From: Lewinellaceae bacterium
Lineage (GTDB): Bacteria > Bacteroidota > Bacteroidia > Chitinophagales > Saprospiraceae
Length of the DNA stretch: 64,000 bases
Reading direction: 5' to 3'
Assembly: GCA_020636045.1 (NCBI GenBank)
Contig: JACJYP010000003.1
Location: 186,001 to 250,000, forward strand
In this document: positions 9,256 to 16,731 of the stretch, piece after piece
How positions within the stretch are numbered: the first letter of the stretch is position 1
How the letters are laid out: each line of letters starts with the position of its first letter
Translations under genes and position numbers: made by a program
Notes under the pieces: model-generated
Databases searched by the model: none
What the model was told of the DNA's origin: nothing
The model's input: only the letters and a program-made list of their open reading frames with translations

Positions 9256-9843
9256 ATGGATTACCGAGCCGCCAAACAATATATTCTGTCAAAACTCCGC
9301 CGAGGGCTGTCCGATCAGCTTACTTATCACGGGGTGCATCACACGTTGGACGTGCTGAAAATGGCGACGGAAATTTGTGCGGGCGAAAATATCAACGGCC
9401 ACGAACTGGTACTGGTAAAAACGGCGGCGCTCTATCACGACTCCGGATTTTTAAAGGACAAACACGCGGGACATGAATACGAAGGGTGCCTCATCGCACA
9501 GGCCTCGCTGCCCGGTTTCGGCTACTCCGGCCGCGATATCGACGTGATCTGCGGCATGATCATGGCCACCAAGATCCCGCAATCGCCCAACAACCTGCTC
9601 GAAGAGATCATCTGCGACGCCGACCTCGATTACCTGGGCCGCGATGATTTTTACAAGATCGGCGATTCGCTGTTCGACGAAATGCAGGCTTACCACCTTA
9701 TCCAGGACGAACAGGCCTGGAACCGGCTCCAGGTCAGTTTCCTCACGGCGCATTCCTTCCATACGAGCACCAACAGAATGCTGCGCGAACCCGTGAAGCA
9801 GCAATACCTCGAAGAATTGAAGGGCCTGGTCGCGACGTATTAA
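9256..9843 (+). CDS. HD domain-containing phosphohydrolase-like protein
   Basis: 195 residues from MDYRAAKQYILSKL; the open frame upstream of 9256 has no family-like sequence. Metal-binding HD signature: YHGVHHTLDV (first His), ALYHDSGF (the HD pair), GHEYEG and later CDADLDYLGRDDF. This is the layout of HD hydrolases acting on nucleotides or phosphate esters. Cytoplasmic. Only 21 bp separate the stop from proB, so it is probably co-transcribed with proline biosynthesis. Substrate unknown; the neighbourhood does not decide it. Confidence 0.85.
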   Translation: MDYRAAKQYILSKLRRGLSDQLTYHGVHHTLDVLKMATEICAGENINGHELVLVKTAALYHDSGFLKDKHAGHEYEGCLIAQASLPGFGYSGRDIDVICGMIMATKIPQSPNNLLEEIICDADLDYLGRDDFYKIGDSLFDEMQAYHLIQDEQAWNRLQVSFLTAHSFHTSTNRMLREPVKQQYLEELKGLVATY

Positions 9844-9864
9844 GAGTACCTTCCCATTTTTCAC

Positions 9865-10938
9865 ATGCAAAAGATCGTCCTCAAGATCGGCACCAACGTG
9901 CTCACGGGACCCGACGGCCTGCTCGATACGGACGCGGTCGGCCGCATCGCAACCCAGATCGCCGGCCTGAAACAGCACGGCCTCTCCATCGTGCTCGTAT
10001 CCTCGGGAGCGGTCGGCGCCGGCCGCGCGCTGGTGCAACTGCCCAAAGAAACGGGCCGCGTGGTGCAGCGGCAGGTCATGGCCGCCGTGGGGCAGATCAA
10101 ACTGATGGGCATCTACGCGGAGCAGTTCGCCCGCCACGGCCTGCTCTGCGCGCAGGTGCTGGCGACCAAAGAGGACTTTCGCGACCGCCGGCACTACCTG
10201 AACATGCAAAATTGCTTTGCTGCCCTGCTGCGCGACAATATCATTCCCATCGTGAATGAGAACGACGTGATCAGCGTCTCGGAACTGATGTTCACCGACA
10301 ACGACGAACTGGCGGGGCTGGTCGCTGCGCTCATCGACGCGCAGGGTCTGGTCATCCTGTCGAACGTCGACGGAGTGTTTGACGGCCCGCCCGGACAACC
10401 CGGCAGCCATCTGATCTCCGGCATACGGCCCGGCGAGCGCCTGCATGCCGGCTTCGTGCAGCCGCAAAAATCTTCTTTCGGACGCGGCGGCATGATGACC
10501 AAATTCCGCTTTGCGCAAAAAGCGGCGCGCCTCGGCATCACCACCTGGATCGCCAACGGCAAGCGCCCGGACGTTTTGTCGGACATATTAATAAAAGGAG
10601 TGCCTGTCGGCACCTGCTTCCATGCGCAAGCGGCGCTGAAACAGCGGAAACGCTGGCTCGCCCACGGCGATCCGGCCCGGAAAGGCAGCGTGACGATCAA
10701 CGAAGGCGCCGAGCAAGCCCTGCGCGAGCGGGTGTCGAGCCTGCTGCCGGTGGGCGTGTTGCGCGTGGAGGGCGATTTTGAAAAAGGCGACCTCGTGCAG
10801 ATCGTCGGGGAAAAGGGCGAACCGGTGGGCCTCGGAAAAGCGCGATTCGGCGCCGAGGCGGCCCGGAAAATGATCGGGCAAAAGGGCAAAAAGCCGCTGG
10901 TGCACTACGATTATCTCTATCTGTTCGGGGAAAAATAA
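9865..10938 (+). CDS. proB: Glutamate 5-kinase
   Basis: Phosphorylates L-glutamate with ATP, the first step of proline synthesis. 357 residues, close to the ~367 of E. coli ProB. Amino-acid kinase domain: VLKIGTNVLTG at the N-terminus, SSGAVGAGRAL, NENDVISVSELMFTDND (substrate and Mg/ATP site), SNVDGVFDGPP. Residues ~265-357 form the C-terminal PUA domain (RKGSVTINEGAEQAL to GLGKARFGAE). It is separated from proA by 7 bp, so the two are clearly one operon. The product is handed to ProA because glutamyl phosphate is unstable. Confidence 0.96.
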   Translation: MQKIVLKIGTNVLTGPDGLLDTDAVGRIATQIAGLKQHGLSIVLVSSGAVGAGRALVQLPKETGRVVQRQVMAAVGQIKLMGIYAEQFARHGLLCAQVLATKEDFRDRRHYLNMQNCFAALLRDNIIPIVNENDVISVSELMFTDNDELAGLVAALIDAQGLVILSNVDGVFDGPPGQPGSHLISGIRPGERLHAGFVQPQKSSFGRGGMMTKFRFAQKAARLGITTWIANGKRPDVLSDILIKGVPVGTCFHAQAALKQRKRWLAHGDPARKGSVTINEGAEQALRERVSSLLPVGVLRVEGDFEKGDLVQIVGEKGEPVGLGKARFGAEAARKMIGQKGKKPLVHYDYLYLFGEK

Positions 10939-10945
10939 GCGGAAT

Positions 10946-12214
10946 ATGGATGCGGACCAGCATTTGAAAGAACACATTGAAACGGGGCTGACAGCGGCGC
11001 GTGCCGCGAGCCGCCGTCTGGCGCAACTCGACGACGGCGATGCGGTGGCCATTTTACACGAACTGGCCGGGCGGACGCTTGATAACATGCCCGCCTTGCT
11101 GGATGCCAATGCCCGCGACCTCGCGCGCATGGACCCCGGCGACCCCAAATACGACCGCCTGCTGCTCGACGAAAACCGCCTGCGCGCCATCGCGGCCGAC
11201 CTGCGTGCGGTGGCGGCGCTGCCTTCGCCCCTGCACCGCGTGCTGGAAGAGCGGACGCGGCCCAACGGCCTTGCCCTGCAAAAGATAAGCGTGCCGATCG
11301 GGGTGCTGGGCATCGTCTACGAATCACGCCCCAATGTCACGTTCGACGTGTTTGCCCTGGCGCTCAAATCGGGCAACGCCTGCGTGCTCAAGGGAAGCCG
11401 CGACGCGCATGATTCCAACACGGCGATTGCAGGCCTGATCGATACCTGCCTCGCCCCGCGCGGATTGTCCGGCGCCTGCTGGCTGGCGCCTTCCGAACGC
11501 GCAGCCCTGGGCATGATCCTGCAGGCGGACCGCCACATCGACGCGATCATCCCGCGCGGCAGCCAGGGGCTGATCGATCATGTACGCGCGCATTCCAGAG
11601 TGCCGGTCATCGAAACGGGCGCCGGCATCGTGCACACCTATTTCGACGCAAGCGCCGATCTTGAAAAAGGGAAAAAAGTGGTGGAAAATGCCAAGGCGCG
11701 CCGCGTCAGCGTGTGCAACGCGCTCGATACCCTGATCGTGCACGCCAAAAGGCTGGGCGACCTGCCTGCACTGCTGCGCGCGCTCGGAGAAAAGCACCGC
11801 TGTACAGTATTTGCCGATCCGCAGGCCCTGGAGGCCTTGAAGGGGCATTATCCGCCGGAATTGTTACATCCCGCCCGGGAAGAGCACTACGGCACCGAGT
11901 TTTTATCCATGAAAATGTCGGTGCGCACGGTCGACGATCTCGATGCCGCGCTGGAGCACATCGCGCGGTACAGTTCGAAGCACTCGGAAGCCATTCTGGC
12001 GGAAGACTCGGCAACAACAGAACGATTTTTGCGCGCCGTGGACGCCGCGGTGGTGTACGCCAACGCCAGCACGGCCTTCACGGACGGCGGCGAATTCGGC
12101 TTCGGCGCCGAGATCGGTATCAGCACGCAAAAACTGCACGCTCGCGGCCCCATGGCGCTGCCGGAACTCACCAGTTACAAATGGGTGGTGCGCGGCGAAG
12201 GGCAGGTCAGGTAA
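10946..12214 (+). CDS. proA: Glutamate-5-semialdehyde dehydrogenase (gamma-glutamyl phosphate reductase)
   Basis: NADPH-dependent reduction of L-glutamyl 5-phosphate to the semialdehyde, second step of proline synthesis. 422 residues, standard length. ALDH-superfamily fold: IGVLGIVYESRPNVTFDV (cofactor domain), LKGSRDAHDSN, and the catalytic Cys in ARRVSVCNALDTL (Cys 257). The C-terminal TDGGEFGFGAEIGISTQKLH is diagnostic of ProA. Cytoplasmic; last gene of the HD-proB-proA operon. Confidence 0.96.
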   Translation: MDADQHLKEHIETGLTAARAASRRLAQLDDGDAVAILHELAGRTLDNMPALLDANARDLARMDPGDPKYDRLLLDENRLRAIAADLRAVAALPSPLHRVLEERTRPNGLALQKISVPIGVLGIVYESRPNVTFDVFALALKSGNACVLKGSRDAHDSNTAIAGLIDTCLAPRGLSGACWLAPSERAALGMILQADRHIDAIIPRGSQGLIDHVRAHSRVPVIETGAGIVHTYFDASADLEKGKKVVENAKARRVSVCNALDTLIVHAKRLGDLPALLRALGEKHRCTVFADPQALEALKGHYPPELLHPAREEHYGTEFLSMKMSVRTVDDLDAALEHIARYSSKHSEAILAEDSATTERFLRAVDAAVVYANASTAFTDGGEFGFGAEIGISTQKLHARGPMALPELTSYKWVVRGEGQVR

Positions 12215-12239
12215 ACAGGCAATAGAAACCTTTTAAACA

Positions 12240-12284
12240 CACTCAATATCAACACTACCGCTGCCAACTGCTACTGCCAACCAG
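12240..12284. repeat. Intergenic GGCAGT-type repeat, copy 2 (inverted)
   Basis: Read on the minus strand: GGTTGGCAGTAGCAGTTGGC, AGCGGTAG and then TGTTGATATTGAGTG, matching the copy at 3046-3083 in order and tail. It fills the gap between the convergent proA and HMG-CoA reductase genes. Confidence 0.6.
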
Positions 12285-12299
12285 TAAACAGCGCGTCGT

Positions 12300-13652
12300 T
12301 CAGGGTCTGACCGACGTGCCTTCCGGCGACACCCGGCGGCTGTCGATAAAAGCGCGCACGGCGCTGAAACTCACGGTTTGTTTCTGGAAATGGAATTGTG
12401 CCGCGGCGCACTCCTCGTCGCTCGCGCCGAGGTGGTGCAGGATGTTGGTCAGGTGCATTTTCATGTGCCCCTGCTGGATGCCCGTGGTCACCAGCGAGCG
12501 CACGGCGGCGAAGTTCTGGGCCAGCCCGACGGAGGCGACGATGCACATCAGTTCGGGCGTGTCGGGGCTGCCGAGCAATTCGAGCGAGCGTTTGGCGAGC
12601 GGGTGCAGCGCCGTGAGCCCCCCCACCGTGCCGATGGCCAGCGGGATCTCCAGTTCGAAACGGAATATGCCGTTTTCAATCGTGCAGCGGCTCAGGCTGC
12701 GGTACTGTCCGTCGCGGCAGGCATAGGTATGGCCGCAGGCCTCAATGGCGCGGAAATCGTTGCCCGTAGCGAGGATGACGGCGTCTATTCCGTTGAAAAT
12801 GCCTTTGTTGTGGGTAGTGGCGCGGTACGGATCGATGGCGGCGATGCGCACGGCGGCGGCAAAGCGCTCGGCCAGCGCGGCGGCATCCATGCCCTGCTGC
12901 CGCGCCAGTGCCTCGAAAGAAGCGATGGGCGTCTCCACCCAGGCGCGCACCACGCAGCCGGGGGTGTAGTTCGACAGGATGGCCATGATGATATCGACGT
13001 CGCGCTCGGCGTCGCTCAGATCGTCGCATTCCGTCATGTACTGCTCCAGCGTATCGCCGAAGCGTTCCAGCACGGAATTGATGAAGTTAGCGCCCATGCT
13101 GTTGCAGGTCTCGAAAGACGCGCGGATCTGGTAGTAGCAGGGCTCGGCGTGGGTGAAGTCCAGCAGTTCGATGTCGCGGATGCCGCCGCCGCGTTGCCGC
13201 ATATTGGCGGTAAGATCTTCGCTGCCGGCGATCAGGCGCTCGCGGATGCCGGGAAACAGTGCTTTCAGTTTGCCGGGGTCGCCGACCCAGCGAAAATGCA
13301 CCTGCCCGAGTTTGACGGTGCCCAGCACTTCTGCGTGAAAGCCGCCGCGGTCGAACCAGAACTTTGCCGCGCTGGAAGCCGCCGCCACCACGCTGCTTTC
13401 CTCGATCACCATCGGCACGGCGTACACGCGGCCGTTGATCATGAAATTGGGCGCAATGCTGTACGGCAGGGTGTAGTTGGAAATGGTGTTTTCGGTGAAC
13501 CCGTCGATGATCTTCTGCACGCCGGGATCGGGGTGCTGCCATTGTTCGAAGTCGCAGGCCGTGGCGCCGGGGTCGGGGGCGAATTGCTGCGTCAGCCACT
13601 CGATCTTCTGCTGTTTGTTCAGTTTGGAAAAACCGTCTATTGCTTTCGACAT
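12300..13652 (-). CDS. mvaA: Hydroxymethylglutaryl-CoA reductase, class II (bacterial type)
   Basis: Interconverts HMG-CoA and mevalonate. 450 residues; the sequence follows the class II (Pseudomonas mevalonii-like) family: AVPMVIEESSVVAAASSAAKFW holds the catalytic Glu, ATTHNKGIFNGIDAVILATG the catalytic Lys, and GNDFRA the catalytic Asp. The C-terminal GHMKMHLTNILHHLGA region matches the mobile flap of class II enzymes. It is 74 bp downstream of a type 2 IPP isomerase gene on the same strand, so the likely role is biosynthetic (mevalonate route to isoprenoids) and not mevalonate catabolism, which is the reaction class II enzymes were first known for. Confidence 0.93.
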   Translation of the reverse strand: MSKAIDGFSKLNKQQKIEWLTQQFAPDPGATACDFEQWQHPDPGVQKIIDGFTENTISNYTLPYSIAPNFMINGRVYAVPMVIEESSVVAAASSAAKFWFDRGGFHAEVLGTVKLGQVHFRWVGDPGKLKALFPGIRERLIAGSEDLTANMRQRGGGIRDIELLDFTHAEPCYYQIRASFETCNSMGANFINSVLERFGDTLEQYMTECDDLSDAERDVDIIMAILSNYTPGCVVRAWVETPIASFEALARQQGMDAAALAERFAAAVRIAAIDPYRATTHNKGIFNGIDAVILATGNDFRAIEACGHTYACRDGQYRSLSRCTIENGIFRFELEIPLAIGTVGGLTALHPLAKRSLELLGSPDTPELMCIVASVGLAQNFAAVRSLVTTGIQQGHMKMHLTNILHHLGASDEECAAAQFHFQKQTVSFSAVRAFIDSRRVSPEGTSVRP

Positions 13653-13726
13653 GTTCGTATTCGTTGTTCCGCCGTTTCCGCGCTGCGAAACCCGCTCCGC
13701 GGCCGGGTGCGATCTCCGGTGAGCGA

Positions 13727-14791
13727 TTATTTGACTTTTAAGAAAGCGTATGCCAGTTCGAGTCCGCGCAGTTGCGCCTGCACGTAAGTGCGCAGGGCCT
13801 CGTATTCGCCGCGCGCGTGTTGCAAAAATCCGGATGCCTGCCCGTACACGGCGCGGAGCTCCGATTTTCTGATGAGATAGTAGCCGTCGAGGAAATCGCG
13901 GACGCCGCCGGAGATGATCGCGTGTTTCACCTGCGCTTTGGGGCCCAGGTCCGCGAGGGCGGCATTCAGCCAGCCCGTCATTTCGGCGGCGCTGTGGCCC
14001 ACGGCGGCGATCTTTTCAAAGATCATCTGCTTTTCCGGGTCGCTGCGCAGCAGTTCGAGTTTGGCGAAATTGGTGCCGCCCGCCGCTGCGAATTCGACGG
14101 CTTCCAGGGGCAGTTGCAGCAGGGCGCGCAGGCTTTCCGGGCCGAAGCCCTGGCCCACTTCCTTTACGATGACCTTCAGCCCCGGTATTTCCAGCAGTTC
14201 GCGCAGGGTATCCAGCGGCGGGCGTTTGAAGAGGTCGCCTTCCGGCTGCATGGCCTCCTGCAGGGGATTGACGTGCACGATCAGGCCGTCGGCGCGCAGG
14301 GTAGCGAGCAGGTCGCCGATGCGCCCGGCCTCTTTTTTTTCAAGCAACTGCTCCACCTGCGCGACGCCCAGGTTGGCGTACAGCGGCAGGTCCGCGCCGA
14401 TGGTATCGCGCATGTCGAAATCGGCGAGGTGCTCGTCGCTGTATAGCAACTGGCGGCAGGAGCCGAGGCCCATGCCCATGCCGAATTCGGCGCAGGCGCG
14501 CGCGAGGTTGCGGTTGATGGTGCCGGCGAGCGCCGTGCCACCGGTCATGCTCGACACCCACATCGGTGCGCGCAAGGTAAGTCCCAGAAAGGAAAAGGAA
14601 GACAGCGAGCCCGCGGCCGGATGCGCCGCCAGCATGGGTTCGTAATAAAAACGCCCGTCCAGTTCGCCCGATTCAACGCGGCTTTTGAAGGCCAGTTCGA
14701 TGTGGTCCTGCTTGCGCGAAACGGCGGTGGGGTCTTCCTCGGAAAGACCGATCAGCGCGGCCGGGTGCAATTTTGTCGGGTCTGTCGCCAT
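13727..14791 (-). CDS. fni: Type 2 isopentenyl-diphosphate delta-isomerase (FMN-dependent)
   Basis: Interconverts IPP and DMAPP using reduced FMN. 354 residues, usual length. Family motifs: RKQDHIELAF near the N-terminus, WVSSMTGGTALAG (FMN phosphate loop), GSCRQLL, YANLGVAQ, HVNPLQEAMQPEGD (substrate-binding Asn/Gln/Glu), VIVKEVGQGFG (FMN-contacting Lys) and AAAGGTNFAKLE. Cytoplasmic. Upstream partner of the HMG-CoA reductase gene; together they mark use of the mevalonate pathway, whose other genes are not in this window. Confidence 0.95.
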   Translation of the reverse strand: MATDPTKLHPAALIGLSEEDPTAVSRKQDHIELAFKSRVESGELDGRFYYEPMLAAHPAAGSLSSFSFLGLTLRAPMWVSSMTGGTALAGTINRNLARACAEFGMGMGLGSCRQLLYSDEHLADFDMRDTIGADLPLYANLGVAQVEQLLEKKEAGRIGDLLATLRADGLIVHVNPLQEAMQPEGDLFKRPPLDTLRELLEIPGLKVIVKEVGQGFGPESLRALLQLPLEAVEFAAAGGTNFAKLELLRSDPEKQMIFEKIAAVGHSAAEMTGWLNAALADLGPKAQVKHAIISGGVRDFLDGYYLIRKSELRAVYGQASGFLQHARGEYEALRTYVQAQLRGLELAYAFLKVK

Positions 14792-14913
14792 TCAGGTGCA
14801 AATATGTCGCTTGGTACGATTTTAATTGAGGTGCGTTTTGGACAGATTTATTTAATCTTTCGGATGAGCGACTGAAGGATACAGCCCTGACAAGCCTGGC
14901 ATTGCGCGTTACT

Positions 14914-15083
14914 GTTCTTTTGCCTTGATGCAAAAGAACCAAAAAATCAAGGCTGTATTAAAATCCAGCGATTTTGCCGGCCATTTCCGGCGGGTTCGTG
15001 CCCAAACTCGCCCCTCCTTCGTCGGGGCTCAAACATGGGCACTCTCAGCCGCCTCCAATGGCGCAAAATCGGGATTTTAATAA
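14914..15083. repeat. Palindromic intergenic element (hairpin cluster)
   Basis: The gap 14792-15425 has no convincing gene but strong secondary structure. First, a perfect 10-bp hairpin GTTCTTTTGC / GCAAAAGAAC at 14914-14939 with a 6-nt loop. Second, a longer nested hairpin: TTAAAATCCAGCGATTTTG (14958-14976) pairs with CAAAATCGGGATTTTAA (15064-15080), with an inner GTGCCCA/TGGGCAC pair and a CCCC/GGGG tip around 15010-15027. Such nested symmetry suggests a dispersed palindromic repeat or a structured RNA. Confidence 0.55.
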
Positions 15084-15327
15084 GGCCGGGTCAATAACCC
15101 ACCACAAATGGTTTGGTTTTCAATTATTTGCAATGCTCGTATCTGAAAACCTGTCCAAAACGCACTTTAAATCAGGTTTTTGTTTTTTGTGCAAAACAGC
15201 CGTGCCTGTCGGCCAAAATGCAGTAGAACCTGATTTACAGTGTACCAAGATACGGCTTTCGTTCAGGCTGCATAACAGCAGGGGCGGGAATTGGTTGCCG
15301 GACAGCCACGGCGGCACTTTAAAGTAA

Positions 15328-15424
15328 GCAGTTGGCAGAGGCAGTGAGCAGGAGAAAATGTTGCCGGTTTCTGTTCAGGCATTACTGCAAACTGCCACTG
15401 CCGACTGCCACTGCCGACTGCCAG
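15328..15424. repeat. Intergenic GGCAGT-type repeat, copy 3 (self-inverted)
   Basis: CAGTTGGCAGAGGCAGTGAGCAGG (15329-15352) is followed after about 35 nt by the opposite-strand form ACTGCCACTGCCGACTGCC, repeated. The two halves can pair to a stem directly after the stop codon of the membrane-protein gene at 15426. Confidence 0.55.
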
Positions 15425-15425
15425 G

Positions 15426-16058
15426 TTATTCGCCGTTTTCTTCCAGTTCGCGCAGGCAGGCCTTGAGATGGCGGACGTGTTTGGCGTAGCCGGCCTGTAT
15501 GGATACCCACACGAAAAAGATGGTCACGGCGGATATGCCTGCGATCCAGGCGACGATCCGCGCCCAGCTCATGTGTTCGGTGATCTTCAGCAGGTACGAC
15601 CCGCCGAGGCTGTTGACGAACCAGACGGAGGAGAGCAGAAAAGAGGGGATCATCGCCGCGCCGCCCCAGAAATAGAGTTGCAGGGCCTGGTCCCAGTAGG
15701 CGATGGTGCGGCGAAGCGAGGAGGCCATGCCGGCCTCGGGCGCCACGCCACGCCCCAGGCGGCGGAAGCCCGCGTAGTAGAAAAAAAACAGCGGCAGCAC
15801 GGTGAGCAGCGTCATTTGCAGGGCGGCGAGATAGGCCTCGCCGTTGCCGGCCGCGATCCGGCTGACAAAATACGCCCAGGCGAACATCGCCAGCGACCCG
15901 ACGACCGCTTCGAGCAGGAGGTTGCGCCGGATACCGGCATAAGCGGACCGCGCGCGGCGGCGGACCAGCAGCGCCAGTTCCTCCCGGCTCAGGTCTTTTT
16001 GTTCCCCGGCAGCGGCATTCCAGGCCGCCCGGAGGTCATCCAGTTCATCGTTTTTCAT
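15426..16058 (-). CDS. Four-helix membrane protein downstream of ECF sigma factor (possible anti-sigma-like)
   Basis: 210 residues. N-terminal ~40 residues are soluble, acidic then basic (MKNDELDDLRAAWNAAAG, followed by an Arg-rich stretch). Four hydrophobic segments follow: VVGSLAMFAWAYFVS, MTLLTVLPLFFFYYAG, LYFWGGAAMIPSFLLSSVWFV and IVAWIAGISAVTIFFVWVSI. A charged C-terminal tail ends ELEENGE. The gene starts 28 bp after the stop of the ECF sigma gene, the usual position for a membrane regulator of that sigma factor. No zinc-finger anti-sigma motif (HxxxCxxC) is present, so the anti-sigma role is inference from context only. Confidence 0.75.
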   Translation of the reverse strand: MKNDELDDLRAAWNAAAGEQKDLSREELALLVRRRARSAYAGIRRNLLLEAVVGSLAMFAWAYFVSRIAAGNGEAYLAALQMTLLTVLPLFFFYYAGFRRLGRGVAPEAGMASSLRRTIAYWDQALQLYFWGGAAMIPSFLLSSVWFVNSLGGSYLLKITEHMSWARIVAWIAGISAVTIFFVWVSIQAGYAKHVRHLKACLRELEENGE

Positions 16059-16086
16059 AACGGATCCTGTTGTAAGGAACTTATTA

Positions 16087-16650
16087 TTATTTGATCGTTC
16101 CTAAGATGAGTGATTGCAGTTTTTTCCGGATGCGAAACATCTTCACCCGCAGGTGCCCGGCGTCCAGGCCGGTGATCGCGGCCATTTCCTCGTACGAATA
16201 GTCGTCGAGCAGCAACAGCACGCAGGATTTCTCCACCTTGTTCAGCCCCTCCAGCGCCGCGTAGAGCCGCTCCACCGCGCCGGAATGCGCGGGCCCGGCG
16301 TCGGGGAACCGGTGCTGCGCCTCCGTGATCGCCTCTGTGGGCGGAGCGGAGCGCCGCAGCCCCGAGACGGCCACGTTCAGCGCGATGCGGTACATCCAGG
16401 TGCTGGCCTTGCTCTCCTGCCGGAATTGCGGCCACGCGCGCCACATCTGCACGACGATGTCCTGAAACAGGTCGCGCCGGGCCTCCTCGCTGCGGGCGTA
16501 CATCCTGCACACCTTGTGGAGGATGCCCTGATGGGTTTCCAGCAGCGAAAGGAATGCGGCCTCGGTGGCGTGGACGGGTTTGGACACTTCGGATCGGATA
16601 TGTTTGCCTTGTTTGTCGCGCGGGGAGGGGTTGGCGTTACAAGATGGCAA
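16087..16650 (-). CDS. RNA polymerase sigma factor, ECF (sigma-70 family)
   Basis: 187 residues. Region 2: HKVCRMYARSEEARRDLFQD, then VVQMWRAWPQFRQESKASTW and MYRIALNVA, the standard ECF core-binding and -10 recognition helices. Region 4: LYAALEGLNKVEKSCVLLLL, DDYSYEEMAAITGL and HLRVKMFRIRKKLQ, the HTH that reads the -35. The N-terminal ~25 residues are unusual in composition and the true start may be further in; an in-frame GTG precedes HATEAAF. It forms an operon with the downstream membrane protein. Targets cannot be inferred. Confidence 0.9.
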   Translation of the reverse strand: MPSCNANPSPRDKQGKHIRSEVSKPVHATEAAFLSLLETHQGILHKVCRMYARSEEARRDLFQDIVVQMWRAWPQFRQESKASTWMYRIALNVAVSGLRRSAPPTEAITEAQHRFPDAGPAHSGAVERLYAALEGLNKVEKSCVLLLLDDYSYEEMAAITGLDAGHLRVKMFRIRKKLQSLILGTIK

Positions 16651-16731
16651 AAAAAATTTACGGAGGAGCGTGGTGAGTGGGATGGAGGGTGGCCTGTAAG
16701 GCTCGGTGGTAAGGCGTAGATACGCAGAGGT

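Noticed and set aside
12378..13787. 469-codon plus-strand open frame opposite HMG-CoA reductase
   Set aside because: The opposite strand encodes a full enzyme with catalytic motifs; the plus frame has none.
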